64,000 bases of DNA from Azonexus hydrophilus (GTDB taxonomy: Bacteria; Pseudomonadota; Gammaproteobacteria; Burkholderiales; Rhodocyclaceae), in contig NZ_MTHD01000001.1 of NCBI RefSeq assembly GCF_001956855.1, positions 558,001 through 622,000 on the forward strand, in the 5' to 3' direction. Shown in pieces: positions 9,436 to 21,401 of this stretch. Numbering within the stretch: the stretch's first letter is position 1; every line of letters starts with the position of its first letter. The notes below the pieces were generated by a model. The model saw only the letters and a program-made list of their open reading frames with translations, was not told the DNA's origin and ran no database searches. A program made the translations under genes and the position numbers.

Positions 9436-10622
9436 GAGGCTTGTTCTGGATCCTTGCGCTGTTCGCGCTGGCGGCTGCTGTCGCGCTCGGTGCCAGTTTG
9501 AACGATGGCTATGCGCTGATCGTGCTGCATCCGTGGCGGCTGGAAATTTCGCTGAATTTCCTGGTGCTTGCTCTGGTGCTGTTGTTCATTGCCTTCCATG
9601 TCATCCTGCGTGCCTGGTCGCTGACCATGGGCATGCCGCGGCGTGTCCAGGAATATCGCCGGCGGCGGCAGCGCGAGAAATCGGGCGTGGTGTTCCAGGA
9701 GGCTGTGCGTTTCCTGTTCGAAGGCCGTTACGGCCAGGCGCTGAAGCGTGCCGGTGAAGCCTATGCTGCCGGGCGTGCGCCCGGCCTGGCCGCATTGATC
9801 GCCGCCCGGGCGGCGCAGCGCCTGGGTGAGCCGTCGCGCCAGCAGGAATGGCTGGAAAAGGCCAAGCAGCAGGATGCCCGCAACGAGCCGGCAACGCTGA
9901 TGCTGGAAGCGGAGATGCTCAACGAGGAGCGGCGTTTCGCCGAGGCGCTGGCAGCGCTGGCGCGCCTGCAAGGCAAGCTGGGGCGTCATATCGCTGCGCT
10001 GCGCATCGAGTTGCGCGCACGCCAGGGTCTGGGTGACTGGGATGGCGTTCTCAAACTGTTGCGCCAACTGGCCAAGCGCGATGCCTTGCCGGCGGAGACG
10101 GTGCATACCCTGGCCGTCAAGGCGCATCTGGCCAACATCGTTCGTTGTGCGGATGACAGCACCGCGCTGACCGCCTACCTGCGGACAGTCCCTGCAGCGG
10201 AACGCAGTGCCGATGTCGTGCTGGCCGCCAGCCGTGGTCTGGCGCTTGCCGGGGCCGATGGGGAAGCGCAGAAACTGATCGAGGGGATGCTCGATCACGG
10301 TGATGATGAGGTGTGGCAGAGCGATCTGGCCGCGATCTACGGGCGCCTGAGCGGTGGCGACCAGATGTCGCGCATCGCCCGCGCCGAGGAATGGTTGCGC
10401 CAACGGCCGGATCACGCCGGCTTGCTGCTGGCGCTGGGCCGCATGTGCGCCCGGCAGCGCCTGTGGGGTAAGGCGCAAAGTTATCTGGAGGCTTCGCTAT
10501 CCGTTGAGGAGACGCAGGCGGGGCACCTTGAACTGGCACGTCTGGGCGATCAGCTCGAACGGGTCGACGACGCCAACCGGCATTACCGCGCTGCGGTCAT
10601 GCCGGCCAATGACGAAAAATAA
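9432..10622 (+). CDS. hemY: HemY family TPR membrane protein
   Basis: The 396-residue protein has two N-terminal membrane helices (about 4-22 and 38-60) and then a long alpha-helical TPR-like domain (Ala/Leu/Arg-rich repeats from about 90 to the end, for example LQGKLGRHIAALRIELRARQ). This matches proteobacterial HemY, linked to late heme synthesis and distinct from the Gram-positive protoporphyrinogen oxidase of the same name. The start is a GTG overlapping the hemX stop, giving translational coupling through hemC-D-X-Y. Confidence 0.9.
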   Translation: MRGLFWILALFALAAAVALGASLNDGYALIVLHPWRLEISLNFLVLALVLLFIAFHVILRAWSLTMGMPRRVQEYRRRRQREKSGVVFQEAVRFLFEGRYGQALKRAGEAYAAGRAPGLAALIAARAAQRLGEPSRQQEWLEKAKQQDARNEPATLMLEAEMLNEERRFAEALAALARLQGKLGRHIAALRIELRARQGLGDWDGVLKLLRQLAKRDALPAETVHTLAVKAHLANIVRCADDSTALTAYLRTVPAAERSADVVLAASRGLALAGADGEAQKLIEGMLDHGDDEVWQSDLAAIYGRLSGGDQMSRIARAEEWLRQRPDHAGLLLALGRMCARQRLWGKAQSYLEASLSVEETQAGHLELARLGDQLERVDDANRHYRAAVMPANDEK

Positions 10623-10639
10623 CCGCAGAGGAGCGGGCT

Positions 10640-10879
10640 GTGCTGAACATCGACATGCGCAAGATCTACAATTTCTACCCCATCGATCCGGCACCCGCAG
10701 CGGGCGCCTTGCCGACCGGGGGCGACATCTACTACGAATGCCTCGACTGTTCGGTCATCGTCAACTCCGTCCCGCATATCAAGGCCGCCTGCGCTTGCGG
10801 CAACCTTCAGGGGGGCGGCGGGAAGATGGAAATGAAGGACCCGGAACGCGTCCGGGCCGTCAGGGGCAAGCTGAAGTAA
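10640..10879 (+). CDS. Small Cys-rich protein, zinc-ribbon-like, unknown function
   Basis: I do not recognise this 79-residue protein. A GAGGAG ribosome site lies 7 bases before the GTG at 10640; an ATG (codon 6) is the alternative start. It contains YECLDCSVIVNS followed by KAACACGNL, four to five Cys in a CxxC...CxC arrangement that could bind a metal. The N-terminus MRKIYNFYPIDP and a Lys/Arg-rich tail are otherwise featureless. It sits 17 bases after hemY, is probably co-transcribed with it, and converges with hemF. A metal-sensing or heme-related role is only suggested by position. Confidence 0.7.
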   Translation: MLNIDMRKIYNFYPIDPAPAAGALPTGGDIYYECLDCSVIVNSVPHIKAACACGNLQGGGGKMEMKDPERVRAVRGKLK

Positions 10880-10882
10880 GGC

Positions 10883-11779
10883 TTACACCCAGTCCTGTGG
10901 CTGCAGGAAGACTTCGTAGAGTTCCGCTTCCGGCGTGCCGGCTTCCGGCTGCCAGTCGTAGCGCCATTTGACGATCGGCGGCAGCGACATCAGGATCGAT
11001 TCGGTGCGCCCGCCGGACTGCAGCCCGAACAGCGTACCGCGGTCCCAGACCAGGTTGAACTCGACGTAGCGGCCCCGGCGATACGCCTGGAAGTCGCGCT
11101 CGCGATCGCCGTAAGGCATGTCGCGGCGTTTCGCCAGTACCGGCAGATAGGCTTTGGTAAAGGCGTTGCCGACAGCCTGGGTCAGGCTGAAGCAGCGTTC
11201 GAAACCACCCTCGTTGAGGTCGTCGAAGAAGACGCCGCCGACACCGCGCGGTTCGTTGCGGTGCTTGAGGAAGAAATACTCGTCGCACCACTGCTTGTAC
11301 TTCGGGTAGACATCGTCGCCGAAGGGCGCCAGCGCATCCCGGCAGGTCCGGTGAAAATGCGCCACATCCTCGCGTTGACCGTAATAAGGCGTCATGTCCA
11401 TGCCGCCGCCAAACCACCAGACGTCCTCTTCACCCTCCTTGGTCGCAACGAAGCAGCGGACGTTCATGTGCGCCGTCGGGCAGTAGGGATTGCGCGGATG
11501 CAGCACCAGCGACACCCCCATCGCCTCCCAGGCCCGCCCGGCCAGTTGCGGGCGCACGGCTGTGGCCGAGGCCGGCAGCGATTTGCCAGTGACGTGCGAG
11601 AAATTGACCCCGCCACGCTCGAAGAAATCGCCTTCCTCGATCAGCCGCGAAATGCCGCCGCCACCTTCGGGACGTGTCCAGGAATCGGTGCGGAAGGCTT
11701 GGCCGTCGAAGGCTTCGAGCTCGGCGACGATACCTGCTTGGAGGGTGGTGAAGAAGGTTTTGAGTTGCTTGGTGTCCAT
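10883..11779 (-). CDS. hemF: Oxygen-dependent coproporphyrinogen III oxidase
   Basis: This enzyme performs the aerobic oxidative decarboxylation of coproporphyrinogen III to protoporphyrinogen IX. The 298-residue length is normal. Clear family motifs are [70 protein letters not shown] and [13 protein letters not shown]. The conserved His residues of the active site (in TAHMN, FHRTC and KHRNEPRG) are all present. It faces hemY and the small Cys-rich gene convergently and is separated from purD by a terminator. Confidence 0.97.
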   Translation of the reverse strand: MDTKQLKTFFTTLQAGIVAELEAFDGQAFRTDSWTRPEGGGGISRLIEEGDFFERGGVNFSHVTGKSLPASATAVRPQLAGRAWEAMGVSLVLHPRNPYCPTAHMNVRCFVATKEGEEDVWWFGGGMDMTPYYGQREDVAHFHRTCRDALAPFGDDVYPKYKQWCDEYFFLKHRNEPRGVGGVFFDDLNEGGFERCFSLTQAVGNAFTKAYLPVLAKRRDMPYGDRERDFQAYRRGRYVEFNLVWDRGTLFGLQSGGRTESILMSLPPIVKWRYDWQPEAGTPEAELYEVFLQPQDWV

Positions 11780-11925
11780 GGGGGCGCTGTCTTTTTTGTG
11801 AGTTGGTTGGGCTGTGGTTTTGCTGTTGGGTTCCCCGCGTTACTCGGCACCTCCCAAGGGGCCCGGAAGAACGATCCGGTTTTTGAGGGTTTTCTCGGGT
11901 CGACCACAATAGTCGGTTCCATGGC

Positions 11926-11953
11926 GGGTTTTGGCGCTGCAAGCGCGAAACCC
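11926..11953. other. Imperfect hairpin in the hemF-purD intergenic region
   Basis: The 237-base gap between the hemF start and the purD stop carries two inverted repeats. This one pairs GGGTTTTGGCGCT (11926-11938) with AGCGCGAAACCC (11942-11953) around a 3-base loop, with one or two bulged bases. It has no T-run on either side, so it is not a classic terminator. On the hemF strand it would lie in the untranslated leader or just upstream of the promoter. The role is unknown. Confidence 0.45.
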
Positions 11954-11961
11954 CTGCTCAA

Positions 11962-12001
11962 GAAAACCAAAGCCGGCGTAACAGAATCCCGTCACGCCGG
12001 C
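11962..12001 (-). terminator. Rho-independent terminator after purD
   Basis: The arms GCCGGCGT (11972-11979) and ACGCCGGC (11994-12001) form a perfect 8-bp stem with a 14-base loop. Read on the minus strand the stem is followed at once by TTTGGTTTTCTT. It lies 16 bases past the purD stop and would end the amgK-to-purD leftward transcript before hemF. Confidence 0.75.
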
Positions 12002-12016
12002 TGGCAGAAAACCGGT

Positions 12017-13294
12017 TCAGCGGCTGATCGCCCGATAACCGATGTCTTTGCGGAACTGCATGCCATCCCAGCCGATCTGTACGGCCGCCTCGTAGGCTGC
12101 CTTCTGCGCCAGCTTGACGTTTTCGCCCAGCGCCGTGACGCAGAGCACGCGACCGCCGGCGGTGACGACCTGGCCGTCCTTGTCTGCCGTGCCGGCATGG
12201 AAGACATGGGCGTCTTCGCTGAAGCTGTTGCCGGCGGGCAGGCCGTGGATGGCGTCGCCCTTCTTCGGGGTGTCCGGATAGTTGGCGGCGGCCAGCACGA
12301 CGCCGAGGGCGACGCGGCGGTCCCATTCGGCTTCGACCTGGTCGAGTGTGCCATTGATGCCGTGTTCGAGCAGCTTGACGAAGTCGGACTTCATCCGCAT
12401 CAGGATCGGCTGGGTTTCCGGGTCGCCCATGCGGCAGTTGAATTCCAGCGTCTTGACGCTGCCGTCCTTGGCGATCATCAGGCCGGCGTAGAGGAAGCCG
12501 GTGAAGGGAATGCCGTCAGCGGCCATGCCGCGCACGGTCGGCAGGATGATTTCGCGCATCGCCTTGGCGTGGATTTCCGGCGTGACGCAGGGGGCCGGGG
12601 AGTAGGCGCCCATACCGCCGGTGTTCGGGCCGGTATCGCCGTCGCCGATGCGCTTGTGGTCCTGGCTGGAGGCCAGCGCGAGGACGTTCTTGCCGTCGAC
12701 CATGACGATGAAGCTGGCTTCCTCGCCGTCGAGGAAATCCTCGATGACGACGCGGGCGCCGGCATCGCCCAGCTTGTTGCCGGACAGCATGTCGTCGATG
12801 GCGGCGTGCGCTTCATCGAGGCTCATGGCAACGACGACGCCCTTGCCGGCGGCGAGGCCGTCAGCCTTGATGACGATCGGCGCGCCCTGCCTGTCGATGT
12901 AGGCGTGCGCCGCGGCAGCGTCGGAGAAAGTCTCGAAGCCGGCGGTCGGGATGTTGTGGCGGGCCATGAAGCGCTTGGCGAAATCCTTGGAGGATTCAAG
13001 CTGGGCAGCTTCCCTGGTCGGACCGAAGATCTTCAGGCCACGGTTACGGAAAACATTGACCACGCCAGCCGCCAGCGGCGCCTCGGGGCCGACGACGGTG
13101 AGATGAACATTGTTCTGCTCGGCAAAATCCGCCAGCGCTTCCGGGGCGGTGATATTGACGTTTTCCAGTTCATGCTCGCGCGCCGTGCCGGCGTTGCCGG
13201 GGGCGACAAAAACCTTCTGCAGGCCCGGCGTTTTTGCCAGGCGCCAGGCCATGGCGTGCTCGCGGCCGCCGGAACCGATGACGAGTAGTTTCAT
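12017..13294 (-). CDS. purD: Phosphoribosylamine-glycine ligase
   Basis: This enzyme is GAR synthetase, the second step of de novo purine synthesis (ATP-grasp enzyme). The 425-residue product has the N-terminal KLLVIGSGGREHAMAWRLA, PEAPLAAG, the ATP-grasp core (IVIKADGLAAGKGVVVA, EEASFIVMVDG, QDHKRIGDGDTGPNTGGMGA) and FTGFLYAGLM with EFNCRMGDPETQ. It starts 12 bases after purH and shares its transcript. Confidence 0.97.
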   Translation of the reverse strand: MKLLVIGSGGREHAMAWRLAKTPGLQKVFVAPGNAGTAREHELENVNITAPEALADFAEQNNVHLTVVGPEAPLAAGVVNVFRNRGLKIFGPTREAAQLESSKDFAKRFMARHNIPTAGFETFSDAAAAHAYIDRQGAPIVIKADGLAAGKGVVVAMSLDEAHAAIDDMLSGNKLGDAGARVVIEDFLDGEEASFIVMVDGKNVLALASSQDHKRIGDGDTGPNTGGMGAYSPAPCVTPEIHAKAMREIILPTVRGMAADGIPFTGFLYAGLMIAKDGSVKTLEFNCRMGDPETQPILMRMKSDFVKLLEHGINGTLDQVEAEWDRRVALGVVLAAANYPDTPKKGDAIHGLPAGNSFSEDAHVFHAGTADKDGQVVTAGGRVLCVTALGENVKLAQKAAYEAAVQIGWDGMQFRKDIGYRAISR

Positions 13295-13306
13295 GGTTTT
13301 TCCTTG

Positions 13307-14899
13307 TTAGTGCCTGAAGTGGCGCGCACCCGTAAACACCATCGCGATGCCGTGTTCGTCGGCAGCGGCGATGACTTCCTCGTCGCGCATCGAGCCACCC
13401 GGCTGGATGACGGCGGTGGCGCCGGCTTCGGCGAGGACGTCGAGGCCGTCGCGGAACGGGAAGAAGGCATCCGATGCGACGACCGAGCCCTTCAGCGGCA
13501 GGCCGGCGTTCTGCGCCTTGATGCTGGCGATCTTGGTCGAATCGACGCGGCTCATCTGGCCGGCGCCGACGCCGAGCGTCATGCCGCCGCCGCAGAAGAC
13601 GATGGCGTTGGATTTGACGAACTTGGCGACGCGCTCGGCGAAGAGCAGGTCTTCGATCTGTTGGGCGGTCGGCTGCACTTTGGTGACCACCTTCAGGCCG
13701 CTGGCTTGGGCGGTGAAGTCGTCAGCCGTCTGCACCAGCAGGCCGCCGCCGACGCGCTTGAGCTCCAGCTTGTTCAGGTCTTTACCGAGCGGCACGACCA
13801 GCACGCGCAGATTGGCTTTGGCCGCCAGCGCGGCCTTGGCTTCGGCGGTGAAGGACGGGGCGATCAGCACTTCGACGAAGTGCTTGCGCTGGTTCATGGC
13901 TTCAACGACGTCGATGCCGACTTCGCCGTTGAAGGCGATGATGCCGCCGAAGGCCGAGGTCGAATCGGTCTTGAAGGCCTTTTCGTAGGCGCCGAGCAGG
14001 CTGCCGTCGATGGCGACACCGCATGGATTGGCGTGCTTGATGATGACGCAGGCCGGGACATCGAAGGCCTTGACGCATTCCCAGGCGGCGTCGGAGTCGG
14101 CGATGTTGTTGTACGACAGTTCCTTGCCCTGCAACTGCGTGTAATTGGCGATGCTGCCCGGCAGCGCGGTGGTGTCGCGGTAGAAAGCGGCTTGCTGGTG
14201 CGAGTTTTCACCGTAGCGCAGGATTTCGCTGCGGTCGAAGGCCAGTTGCAGCCTGGCCGGGAAGATTGCCGGAACCGGTGCAGCTTCAGCCGGCTTGGCT
14301 TCAGCACCTTCGTCGAGGCCGGTCAGCCAGTTGGCGATCATGCTGTCGTAGCGGGCGGTGTGCGTGAACGCCTTCTTCGCCAGGTTGAAGCGGGTGGCGA
14401 GTTGCAAGGCGCCAGCGTTGGCTTTCATTTCCGCCAGCAGCGGTGCGTAGTCTTCCGGATCGGTGACGATGGCGACGCCGTTGTAGTTCTTGGCCGACGA
14501 GCGGACCATGGCCGGACCGCCGATGTCAATGTTCTCGATGGCGTCCTCCAGGGTCACGCCGGCCTTGGCGATGGTCGCGGCGAACGGGTAGAGGTTCACG
14601 CAGACCAGATCGATGGTCGGAATGCCGTGGGCTTCGATGGTGGCCAGGTGTTCCGGCAGGTCGCGACGGGCCAGGATGCCGCCATGAACTTTCGGGTGCA
14701 GCGTCTTGACGCGGCCGTCGAGCATTTCCGGGAAACCGGTGTAATCGCCGATCTCGGTGACGGTCAACCCGGCGTCACGCAGCATTTTGGCGGTGCCGCC
14801 GGTGGACAGCAGCTTGACGCCCTGGGCCGCCAGGCCCTGGGCGAATTCGAGTACACCCGTCTTGTCGGAGACGGAAATCAGTGCTTGCTTGATGGTCAT
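13307..14899 (-). CDS. purH: Bifunctional AICAR transformylase / IMP cyclohydrolase
   Basis: This enzyme performs the last two steps of IMP synthesis. The 530-residue protein has the N-terminal cyclohydrolase domain ([49 protein letters not shown]). The C-terminal transformylase follows, with [32 protein letters not shown], the catalytic [19 protein letters not shown], the long C-terminal [10 protein letters not shown] and [10 protein letters not shown]. Five bases separate it from fis, forming the dusB-fis-purH-purD set common in Betaproteobacteria. Confidence 0.98.
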   Translation of the reverse strand: MTIKQALISVSDKTGVLEFAQGLAAQGVKLLSTGGTAKMLRDAGLTVTEIGDYTGFPEMLDGRVKTLHPKVHGGILARRDLPEHLATIEAHGIPTIDLVCVNLYPFAATIAKAGVTLEDAIENIDIGGPAMVRSSAKNYNGVAIVTDPEDYAPLLAEMKANAGALQLATRFNLAKKAFTHTARYDSMIANWLTGLDEGAEAKPAEAAPVPAIFPARLQLAFDRSEILRYGENSHQQAAFYRDTTALPGSIANYTQLQGKELSYNNIADSDAAWECVKAFDVPACVIIKHANPCGVAIDGSLLGAYEKAFKTDSTSAFGGIIAFNGEVGIDVVEAMNQRKHFVEVLIAPSFTAEAKAALAAKANLRVLVVPLGKDLNKLELKRVGGGLLVQTADDFTAQASGLKVVTKVQPTAQQIEDLLFAERVAKFVKSNAIVFCGGGMTLGVGAGQMSRVDSTKIASIKAQNAGLPLKGSVVASDAFFPFRDGLDVLAEAGATAVIQPGGSMRDEEVIAAADEHGIAMVFTGARHFRH

Positions 14900-14904
14900 G
14901 GCGA

Positions 14905-15138
14905 TTACAGTAGTTGATGTTCGGTAAGTTTCTTGCGCAGCGTATTGCGGTTGATGCCCAGCATCTCCGCCGCCAGCGTCTGGTTGGTGCCGGCCTTGGC
15001 CAGAACCACCTCCAGCATCGGTTTTTCGACGCTCTTCAGGACCATGTCATAAATCGCGGCCGGCTTTTCGCCATCCAGGTCCCGGAAATACTGCTCCAGT
15101 GCGTTGATCACGCACCGCCCCAAATCATGTTGGCTCAT
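14905..15138 (-). CDS. fis: Nucleoid-associated DNA-binding protein Fis
   Basis: This is a growth-phase nucleoid protein and regulator. The 77-residue product lacks the longer N-terminal beta-arm of the enterobacterial form, as is usual in Betaproteobacteria. It keeps the helix-turn-helix end ([18 protein letters not shown]). ATG 15138 overlaps the dusB stop, so the gene is coupled to dusB; the dusB-fis pairing is conserved across Proteobacteria. Confidence 0.95.
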   Translation of the reverse strand: MSQHDLGRCVINALEQYFRDLDGEKPAAIYDMVLKSVEKPMLEVVLAKAGTNQTLAAEMLGINRNTLRKKLTEHQLL

Positions 15139-16148
15139 GCTGCCAACGCCTCCTCTGCGTATTTTAGGTGTCGATGCTCTTCCGCCAGGCGGAGGAAGAA
15201 GTCGTTCACTGCCTGCATCTGTTGTTCGATGCTGGGCAGGACGTTCATTTCCTTGCGGAAGGCTGCCGAGCCAACCAATCCCTTGGTGTACCAGGAGATG
15301 TGCTTGCGGGCGACCTTGAACCCCGTTTCCGGGCCGTAGAAATCGTAGAGGTCAGCCAGATGCGCCTTGAGTATCTCGTGGATCTCGCTGACTTCGGCCG
15401 GCGGCAGGTGCTCGCCGGTCTTCAGATAATGTTCTATTTCGCGGAACAGCCAGGGCCGGCCCTGGGCGGCCCGGCCGATCATGATGCCATCGGCGCCGGT
15501 GACGTCGAGCACGTGCTTGGCTTTTTCCGGCGTCGTGATATCGCCGTTGGCGATCACCGGGATCCTGATCAGTGTTTTCACCAGCGCAATGGTGTCGTAC
15601 TCGGCCTCGCCGGTGTATTGCTGGCAGCGCGTCCGGCCATGGATGGCGACGGCGCGCACGCCGGCGGATTCGGCGATGCGGGCGATGGTCGGTGCGTTCT
15701 TGTTGGCGATGTTCCAGCCGGTGCGGAACTTCAGCGTCACCGGGGTGTTCGGGATGGCGCCGACGACGGCGTCGAGAATCTTGCCGACCAGTTCCTCGTC
15801 CTGCATCAGCGCCGAACCGGCCATGACGTTGCACACCTTCTTGGCTGGGCAACCCATGTTGATGTCGATGATCTGCGCGCCATTATCCACGTTGTGGCGG
15901 GCGGCTTCGGCCATCATCTTCGGGTCGGCACCGGCGATCTGCACCGAGATCGGCGCCACTTCGCCGACGTGGTTGGCGCGGCGCAGCGTCTTGGCGCTGC
16001 CGTAGAGCAGCGAGTTCGACGTGACCATTTCGGACACGGCCAGGCCGGCGCCCATCTTCTTGCACAACTGGCGAAACGGACGATCCGTGACGCCGGCCAT
16101 GGGGGCAACGAACAGGTTGTTGCGGAGCTGAAAACCAACGAATTCCAT
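15135..16148 (-). CDS. dusB: tRNA-dihydrouridine synthase B
   Basis: This is an FMN-dependent reductase that makes dihydrouridine in the tRNA D-loop. The 337-residue protein has NLFVAPMAGVTDRPFRQLC at the start, the INMGCPAKKVC motif with the catalytic Cys (about residues 97-107), KFRTGWN, AIHGRTRCQQYTG with the conserved His, PVIANGDITTPEKA and GADGIMIGRAAQGRPWLF. It is directly coupled to fis (4-base overlap). An 81-base gap separates it from menA upstream. Confidence 0.96.
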   Translation of the reverse strand: MEFVGFQLRNNLFVAPMAGVTDRPFRQLCKKMGAGLAVSEMVTSNSLLYGSAKTLRRANHVGEVAPISVQIAGADPKMMAEAARHNVDNGAQIIDINMGCPAKKVCNVMAGSALMQDEELVGKILDAVVGAIPNTPVTLKFRTGWNIANKNAPTIARIAESAGVRAVAIHGRTRCQQYTGEAEYDTIALVKTLIRIPVIANGDITTPEKAKHVLDVTGADGIMIGRAAQGRPWLFREIEHYLKTGEHLPPAEVSEIHEILKAHLADLYDFYGPETGFKVARKHISWYTKGLVGSAAFRKEMNVLPSIEQQMQAVNDFFLRLAEEHRHLKYAEEALAA

Positions 16149-16228
16149 GGGCGGCCGAGGGGTAAAAGCGGGTGCGGGATAAAGCGGGGAAGCCGCGCAT
16201 TTTACCCGAGTCGGCGCCTAAAAAATAG

Positions 16229-17092
16229 TCAAATCGTCAGGCTCAGGGTTAACAGCAGGGCAAACAGCAGTTGTAGGCCGGCTGTGGCGGCGAGCAGCCG
16301 GTTGAACGCTGGTCCCGGCGTTTCGCGGTGGAAACGCCGGATCAGCCACAGCGCCAGCGGCAGCGACAGCAGCGGTAGCCAGGTGGTGCCGTCGAGCAGC
16401 GGCAGCAGCGCGTAGGGGGTGAGGATTTCGCCGGTGTACAGCCAGCGCGTCGCTGGCCGGCCGAGCCGTACGGCCAGCGTGCGCTTGCCGCTGGCGGCGT
16501 CGCCGTCGAGATCGCGGTAGTTGTTGACGGTGATCACCGCCGCCGCGTGCAGGCCGAGCAGCGTGCCGGCGAGCAGCGCCGCCGGTGACAGGCTGAGGGT
16601 CTGCAGGTAATGGCTGCCGGCGACGGCAACCAGGCCGAAAAAGACGAGTACGAAAACCTCGCCCAGCGGCCCGTAGGCGATCGGCTTCGGGCCGCTGGTA
16701 TAGCTCCAGCCGGCGGCCAGCGAGGCCAGGCCGATGGCGATGATCGGCCAGCCGCCATGGGCGACCAGATAGATGCCGCAGACGAAGGCCAGTGCGAAGC
16801 TGGTCCACGCACCGGCCTTGACCGTGGCCGGCGTCAGCCAGCCTTCGGCGGTGGCGCGGCGCGGGCCGATGCGCCCGGGCTGGTCGGTGCCGCGCAGGAA
16901 ATCGCCGACGTCGTTGAACAGGTTGGTGCCGATCTGGATGAAGGCCGCACCGAAGGCCGCCGCCAGCAGCGGCAGCCAGAGCAACTGGCTGCTTTGCTGC
17001 CAGGCGATGGCGGTGCCGACGAGCACCGGCGACAGCGAGACGGTCAGTGTTTTCGGGCGACAGGCGAGGAACCAGGCGGTGCTTTTCTTCAT
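16229..17092 (-). CDS. menA: UbiA-family prenyltransferase, probable MenA
   Basis: This is an integral-membrane prenyltransferase of 287 residues with about eight helices. It has the two Asp-rich motifs expected of the superfamily: NLFNDVGDFLRGTD (about 58-71) and NNYRDLDGDAASGKRTLAVRLG (about 192-213). The N-terminal CRPKTLTVSLSPVLVG and RIGPRRA segments favour MenA (1,4-dihydroxy-2-naphthoate prenylation) over UbiA. This would give the organism menaquinone as well as the ubiquinone implied by the adjacent ubiH-type gene. Other men genes are not in the window. Confidence 0.82.
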   Translation of the reverse strand: MKKSTAWFLACRPKTLTVSLSPVLVGTAIAWQQSSQLLWLPLLAAAFGAAFIQIGTNLFNDVGDFLRGTDQPGRIGPRRATAEGWLTPATVKAGAWTSFALAFVCGIYLVAHGGWPIIAIGLASLAAGWSYTSGPKPIAYGPLGEVFVLVFFGLVAVAGSHYLQTLSLSPAALLAGTLLGLHAAAVITVNNYRDLDGDAASGKRTLAVRLGRPATRWLYTGEILTPYALLPLLDGTTWLPLLSLPLALWLIRRFHRETPGPAFNRLLAATAGLQLLFALLLTLSLTI

Positions 17093-17159
17093 GCGGCGGA
17101 AACCATGGGCGAATGGCGCGACTTTAGCGTGGGCATCGCGGATTCGCCCTTGGTATGGA

Positions 17160-18294
17160 TCAAGGCCAGGCGCGGGCGCCCCAGATCATCCGTTTGGCGA
17201 CGAAATGGCGGGCCGGCGGGAAGACGTCGAGGGCGAGCAGGCCGAGGCCGCGGACCAGTTTGAGCGGGCCGCAGTCGTTGGAGAAGGCCTTGACCACCTT
17301 GTCGGTGAAGAAGGCGCCGCCGTCGCGGTCGAGTCGGCGGCTGGCGGCGTAGGCGGCCAGATTGCTGCGGTCGACGCCGTCTTTCAGCAGAATTTCCGCC
17401 AGTTGCCAGGCGTCGCGCAGGCCGAGGTTGAAGCCTTGGCCGGAGACCGGGTGCAGCGTCTGCGCGGTGTTGCCGATCCACACTTCACGGCCGCGGTGCA
17501 GGCTGGTGCGCAGGCGCAAGGCGAGCGGAAAACGGCTGCGTTTGCCGGGCTTCGAGAAACGCATGCTGCGGCCGAACTGGCTGGCCAGTGCGGCGACGAA
17601 GGCATCGTCGTCGAGCGCCATCACGGCGTCGGCCTTGGCCGGCGGCAGCGTGAACACGATCGAGTATTCGTCGCCGAGCGGCAGCAAGGCCAGCGGGCCG
17701 TCCGGCGTGAACCGTTCCCAGGCGCGCCGGCCGTGTCCCGGTGTTGGCGTGACTTCGCAGATCACTGCGTGCTGGGCGTAGTCGCTGACCGTGACTTCAG
17801 GGTCGTCGGCTGGCGTGCCTTCGGCATGCACCAGCAGCTTGCAGCGGATGCGGCGTAGCGTGCCGGCGTGGCGCAGGGCGACGGTGACGCCGTTGTCATC
17901 CGGCGTGGTGTCAAGGATTTCGGTTTCGGCGAGCAGCGCGCCGTCGGTGAGCCGGGCGGCCAGTGCGGCGGCGAGGTCGCGGTAGCGGACGACGTAGCCG
18001 AGCGCCGGCAAGCGGTAGTCGGCGCGGTCGATCAGCGTCCGGCCGAAGCCTGTCTTTTGCGATACGTGGATGGTTTCGATCGGCGTTGCTGCCCGAGTCG
18101 GCCAGCCGTCAATCTGTTCGAGCAGTTCGCGGGCGCCGTGCGACAGCGCCAGCGCGCGCGGGTCGGCTTGCAGCGCCTGTTGCGGTCGACGGTCGATCAG
18201 CAGCGATTTCTGGCCACCGGCAGCGAGCGCCAGGTGCAGCGTCATGCCGACCGGGCCGGCGCCGACGATCAGGATGTCGGTCTGTTCAACAGCT

Positions 18295-18302
<8 letters not shown>
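17160..18302 (-). CDS. ubiH: UbiH/UbiF/COQ6-family FAD monooxygenase
   Basis: This is a flavoprotein hydroxylase for ring hydroxylation in ubiquinone synthesis. The 380-residue protein shows the Rossmann GAGPVGMTLHLALAAGG at residues 14-30 and the second FAD motif VWIGNTAQTLHPVSGQGFN followed by LGLRDAWQLAE. Family members (UbiH, UbiF, UbiI) differ in ring position and cannot be separated by eye; ubiH is the usual name in this gene order next to pepP. It overlaps the pepP stop by 8 bases. Confidence 0.85.
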
Positions 18303-20300
<1,998 letters not shown>

Positions 20301-21314
20301 TTAGCGGCGGTAGCCGATCTGCTCGGTATTGCCTTCGAGCTTGTCGAGCAGGTTGAGCAGCGGCTTGAGCGGGATGTAGCGACTGGCGGTCTTGCGCGCG
20401 TAGTTCATGAAGCGCGGCAGGTCTTCGCTGTATTTGTCCTTGCCGTCGCGGTACTTCAGGCGGCAGAAGATGCCGAGCACCTTGAGGTGGCGCTGCAGGC
20501 CCATCAGCTCGTAGTCGCGCCAGAAGTCGCCGAAGTCGGTGCGTACCGGCAGGCCGGCGGCACGGGCCTTTTCCCAGTAGCGGACGACCCAGTCGATTTC
20601 CTGTTCCTCTTCCCAGGAGATGAAGGCGTCGCGGAACAGCGAGACGACGTCGTAGGTGATCGGCCCGTAGACCGCGTCCTGGAAGTCGATGATGCCCGGC
20701 GTCAACGTTTCGGCGCTTTCGACGACCATCAGGTTGCGCGGCATGAAGTCGCGGTGGACGAAGACCTTGGGCTGGTTCAGCGCCGAGTTGATGAGGAACT
20801 TGAAGGTCCGGTCGAGCATCAGCAACTCGTTGGCGTCGAGCTGGACGCCGAGGTGGCGGCCGACGAACCATTCCGGGAAGAGGTCGAGCTCGCGGCGCAG
20901 CAGCGTTGCATCGTAGGGCGGCAGCGTGGCGGCGGTCGACGACAGCTGCCATTTGACCAGCACATCGAGCACCGGGCGGATCAGCGTATCGGCCAGCGAC
21001 AGGTCGGCGTTGAGCGCGTCGAGGTAACCGATGCGGCCGAGGTCGGTGAGTACCAGGAAACCGTTGTCGAGGTCCTGGTCGAGAATGCGCGGTGCGGCCA
21101 GGTCAGCCTTGGCCAGTAGCCCGGCGACCTTGATGAAGGGCTTGCAGTCTTCCTTGTCCGGTGGTGCGTCCATCAGGATGCGCGTGCTGCCGTCCGGCCA
21201 GGTCAGACGGAAATAGCGGCGGAAGCTGGCGTCGGCGGAAGCTGGCGCCAGGGTGACGGATTGGTTCGGGAAGCGACTGGCAACCCAGTCGGTAACAAGT
21301 TGATCGCGCGACAT
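20301..21314 (-). CDS. amgK: N-acetylmuramate/N-acetylglucosamine anomeric kinase
   Basis: This is an aminoglycoside-phosphotransferase-fold kinase that phosphorylates the anomeric position of MurNAc/GlcNAc in peptidoglycan recycling. The 337-residue protein has ADASFRRYFRLTW at the N-terminus, DAPPDKEDCKPFIKVA, and the catalytic loop VFVHRDFMPRNLMVVE (about 183-198) with IIDFQDAVYGPITYD supplying the metal-binding Asp. It stands first in the leftward run, 6 bases before murU, and is divergent from lptD across 87 bases. Confidence 0.9.
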   Translation of the reverse strand: MSRDQLVTDWVASRFPNQSVTLAPASADASFRRYFRLTWPDGSTRILMDAPPDKEDCKPFIKVAGLLAKADLAAPRILDQDLDNGFLVLTDLGRIGYLDALNADLSLADTLIRPVLDVLVKWQLSSTAATLPPYDATLLRRELDLFPEWFVGRHLGVQLDANELLMLDRTFKFLINSALNQPKVFVHRDFMPRNLMVVESAETLTPGIIDFQDAVYGPITYDVVSLFRDAFISWEEEQEIDWVVRYWEKARAAGLPVRTDFGDFWRDYELMGLQRHLKVLGIFCRLKYRDGKDKYSEDLPRFMNYARKTASRYIPLKPLLNLLDKLEGNTEQIGYRR

Positions 21315-21401
21315 CGAGTAGGGGAAGGTTCGTTGTAAAATGGCACGATTTTAACACCCGGGCACCGGCCTTTCCGGTCCCGTCCCGCCCAGAATGCTCC
21401 G

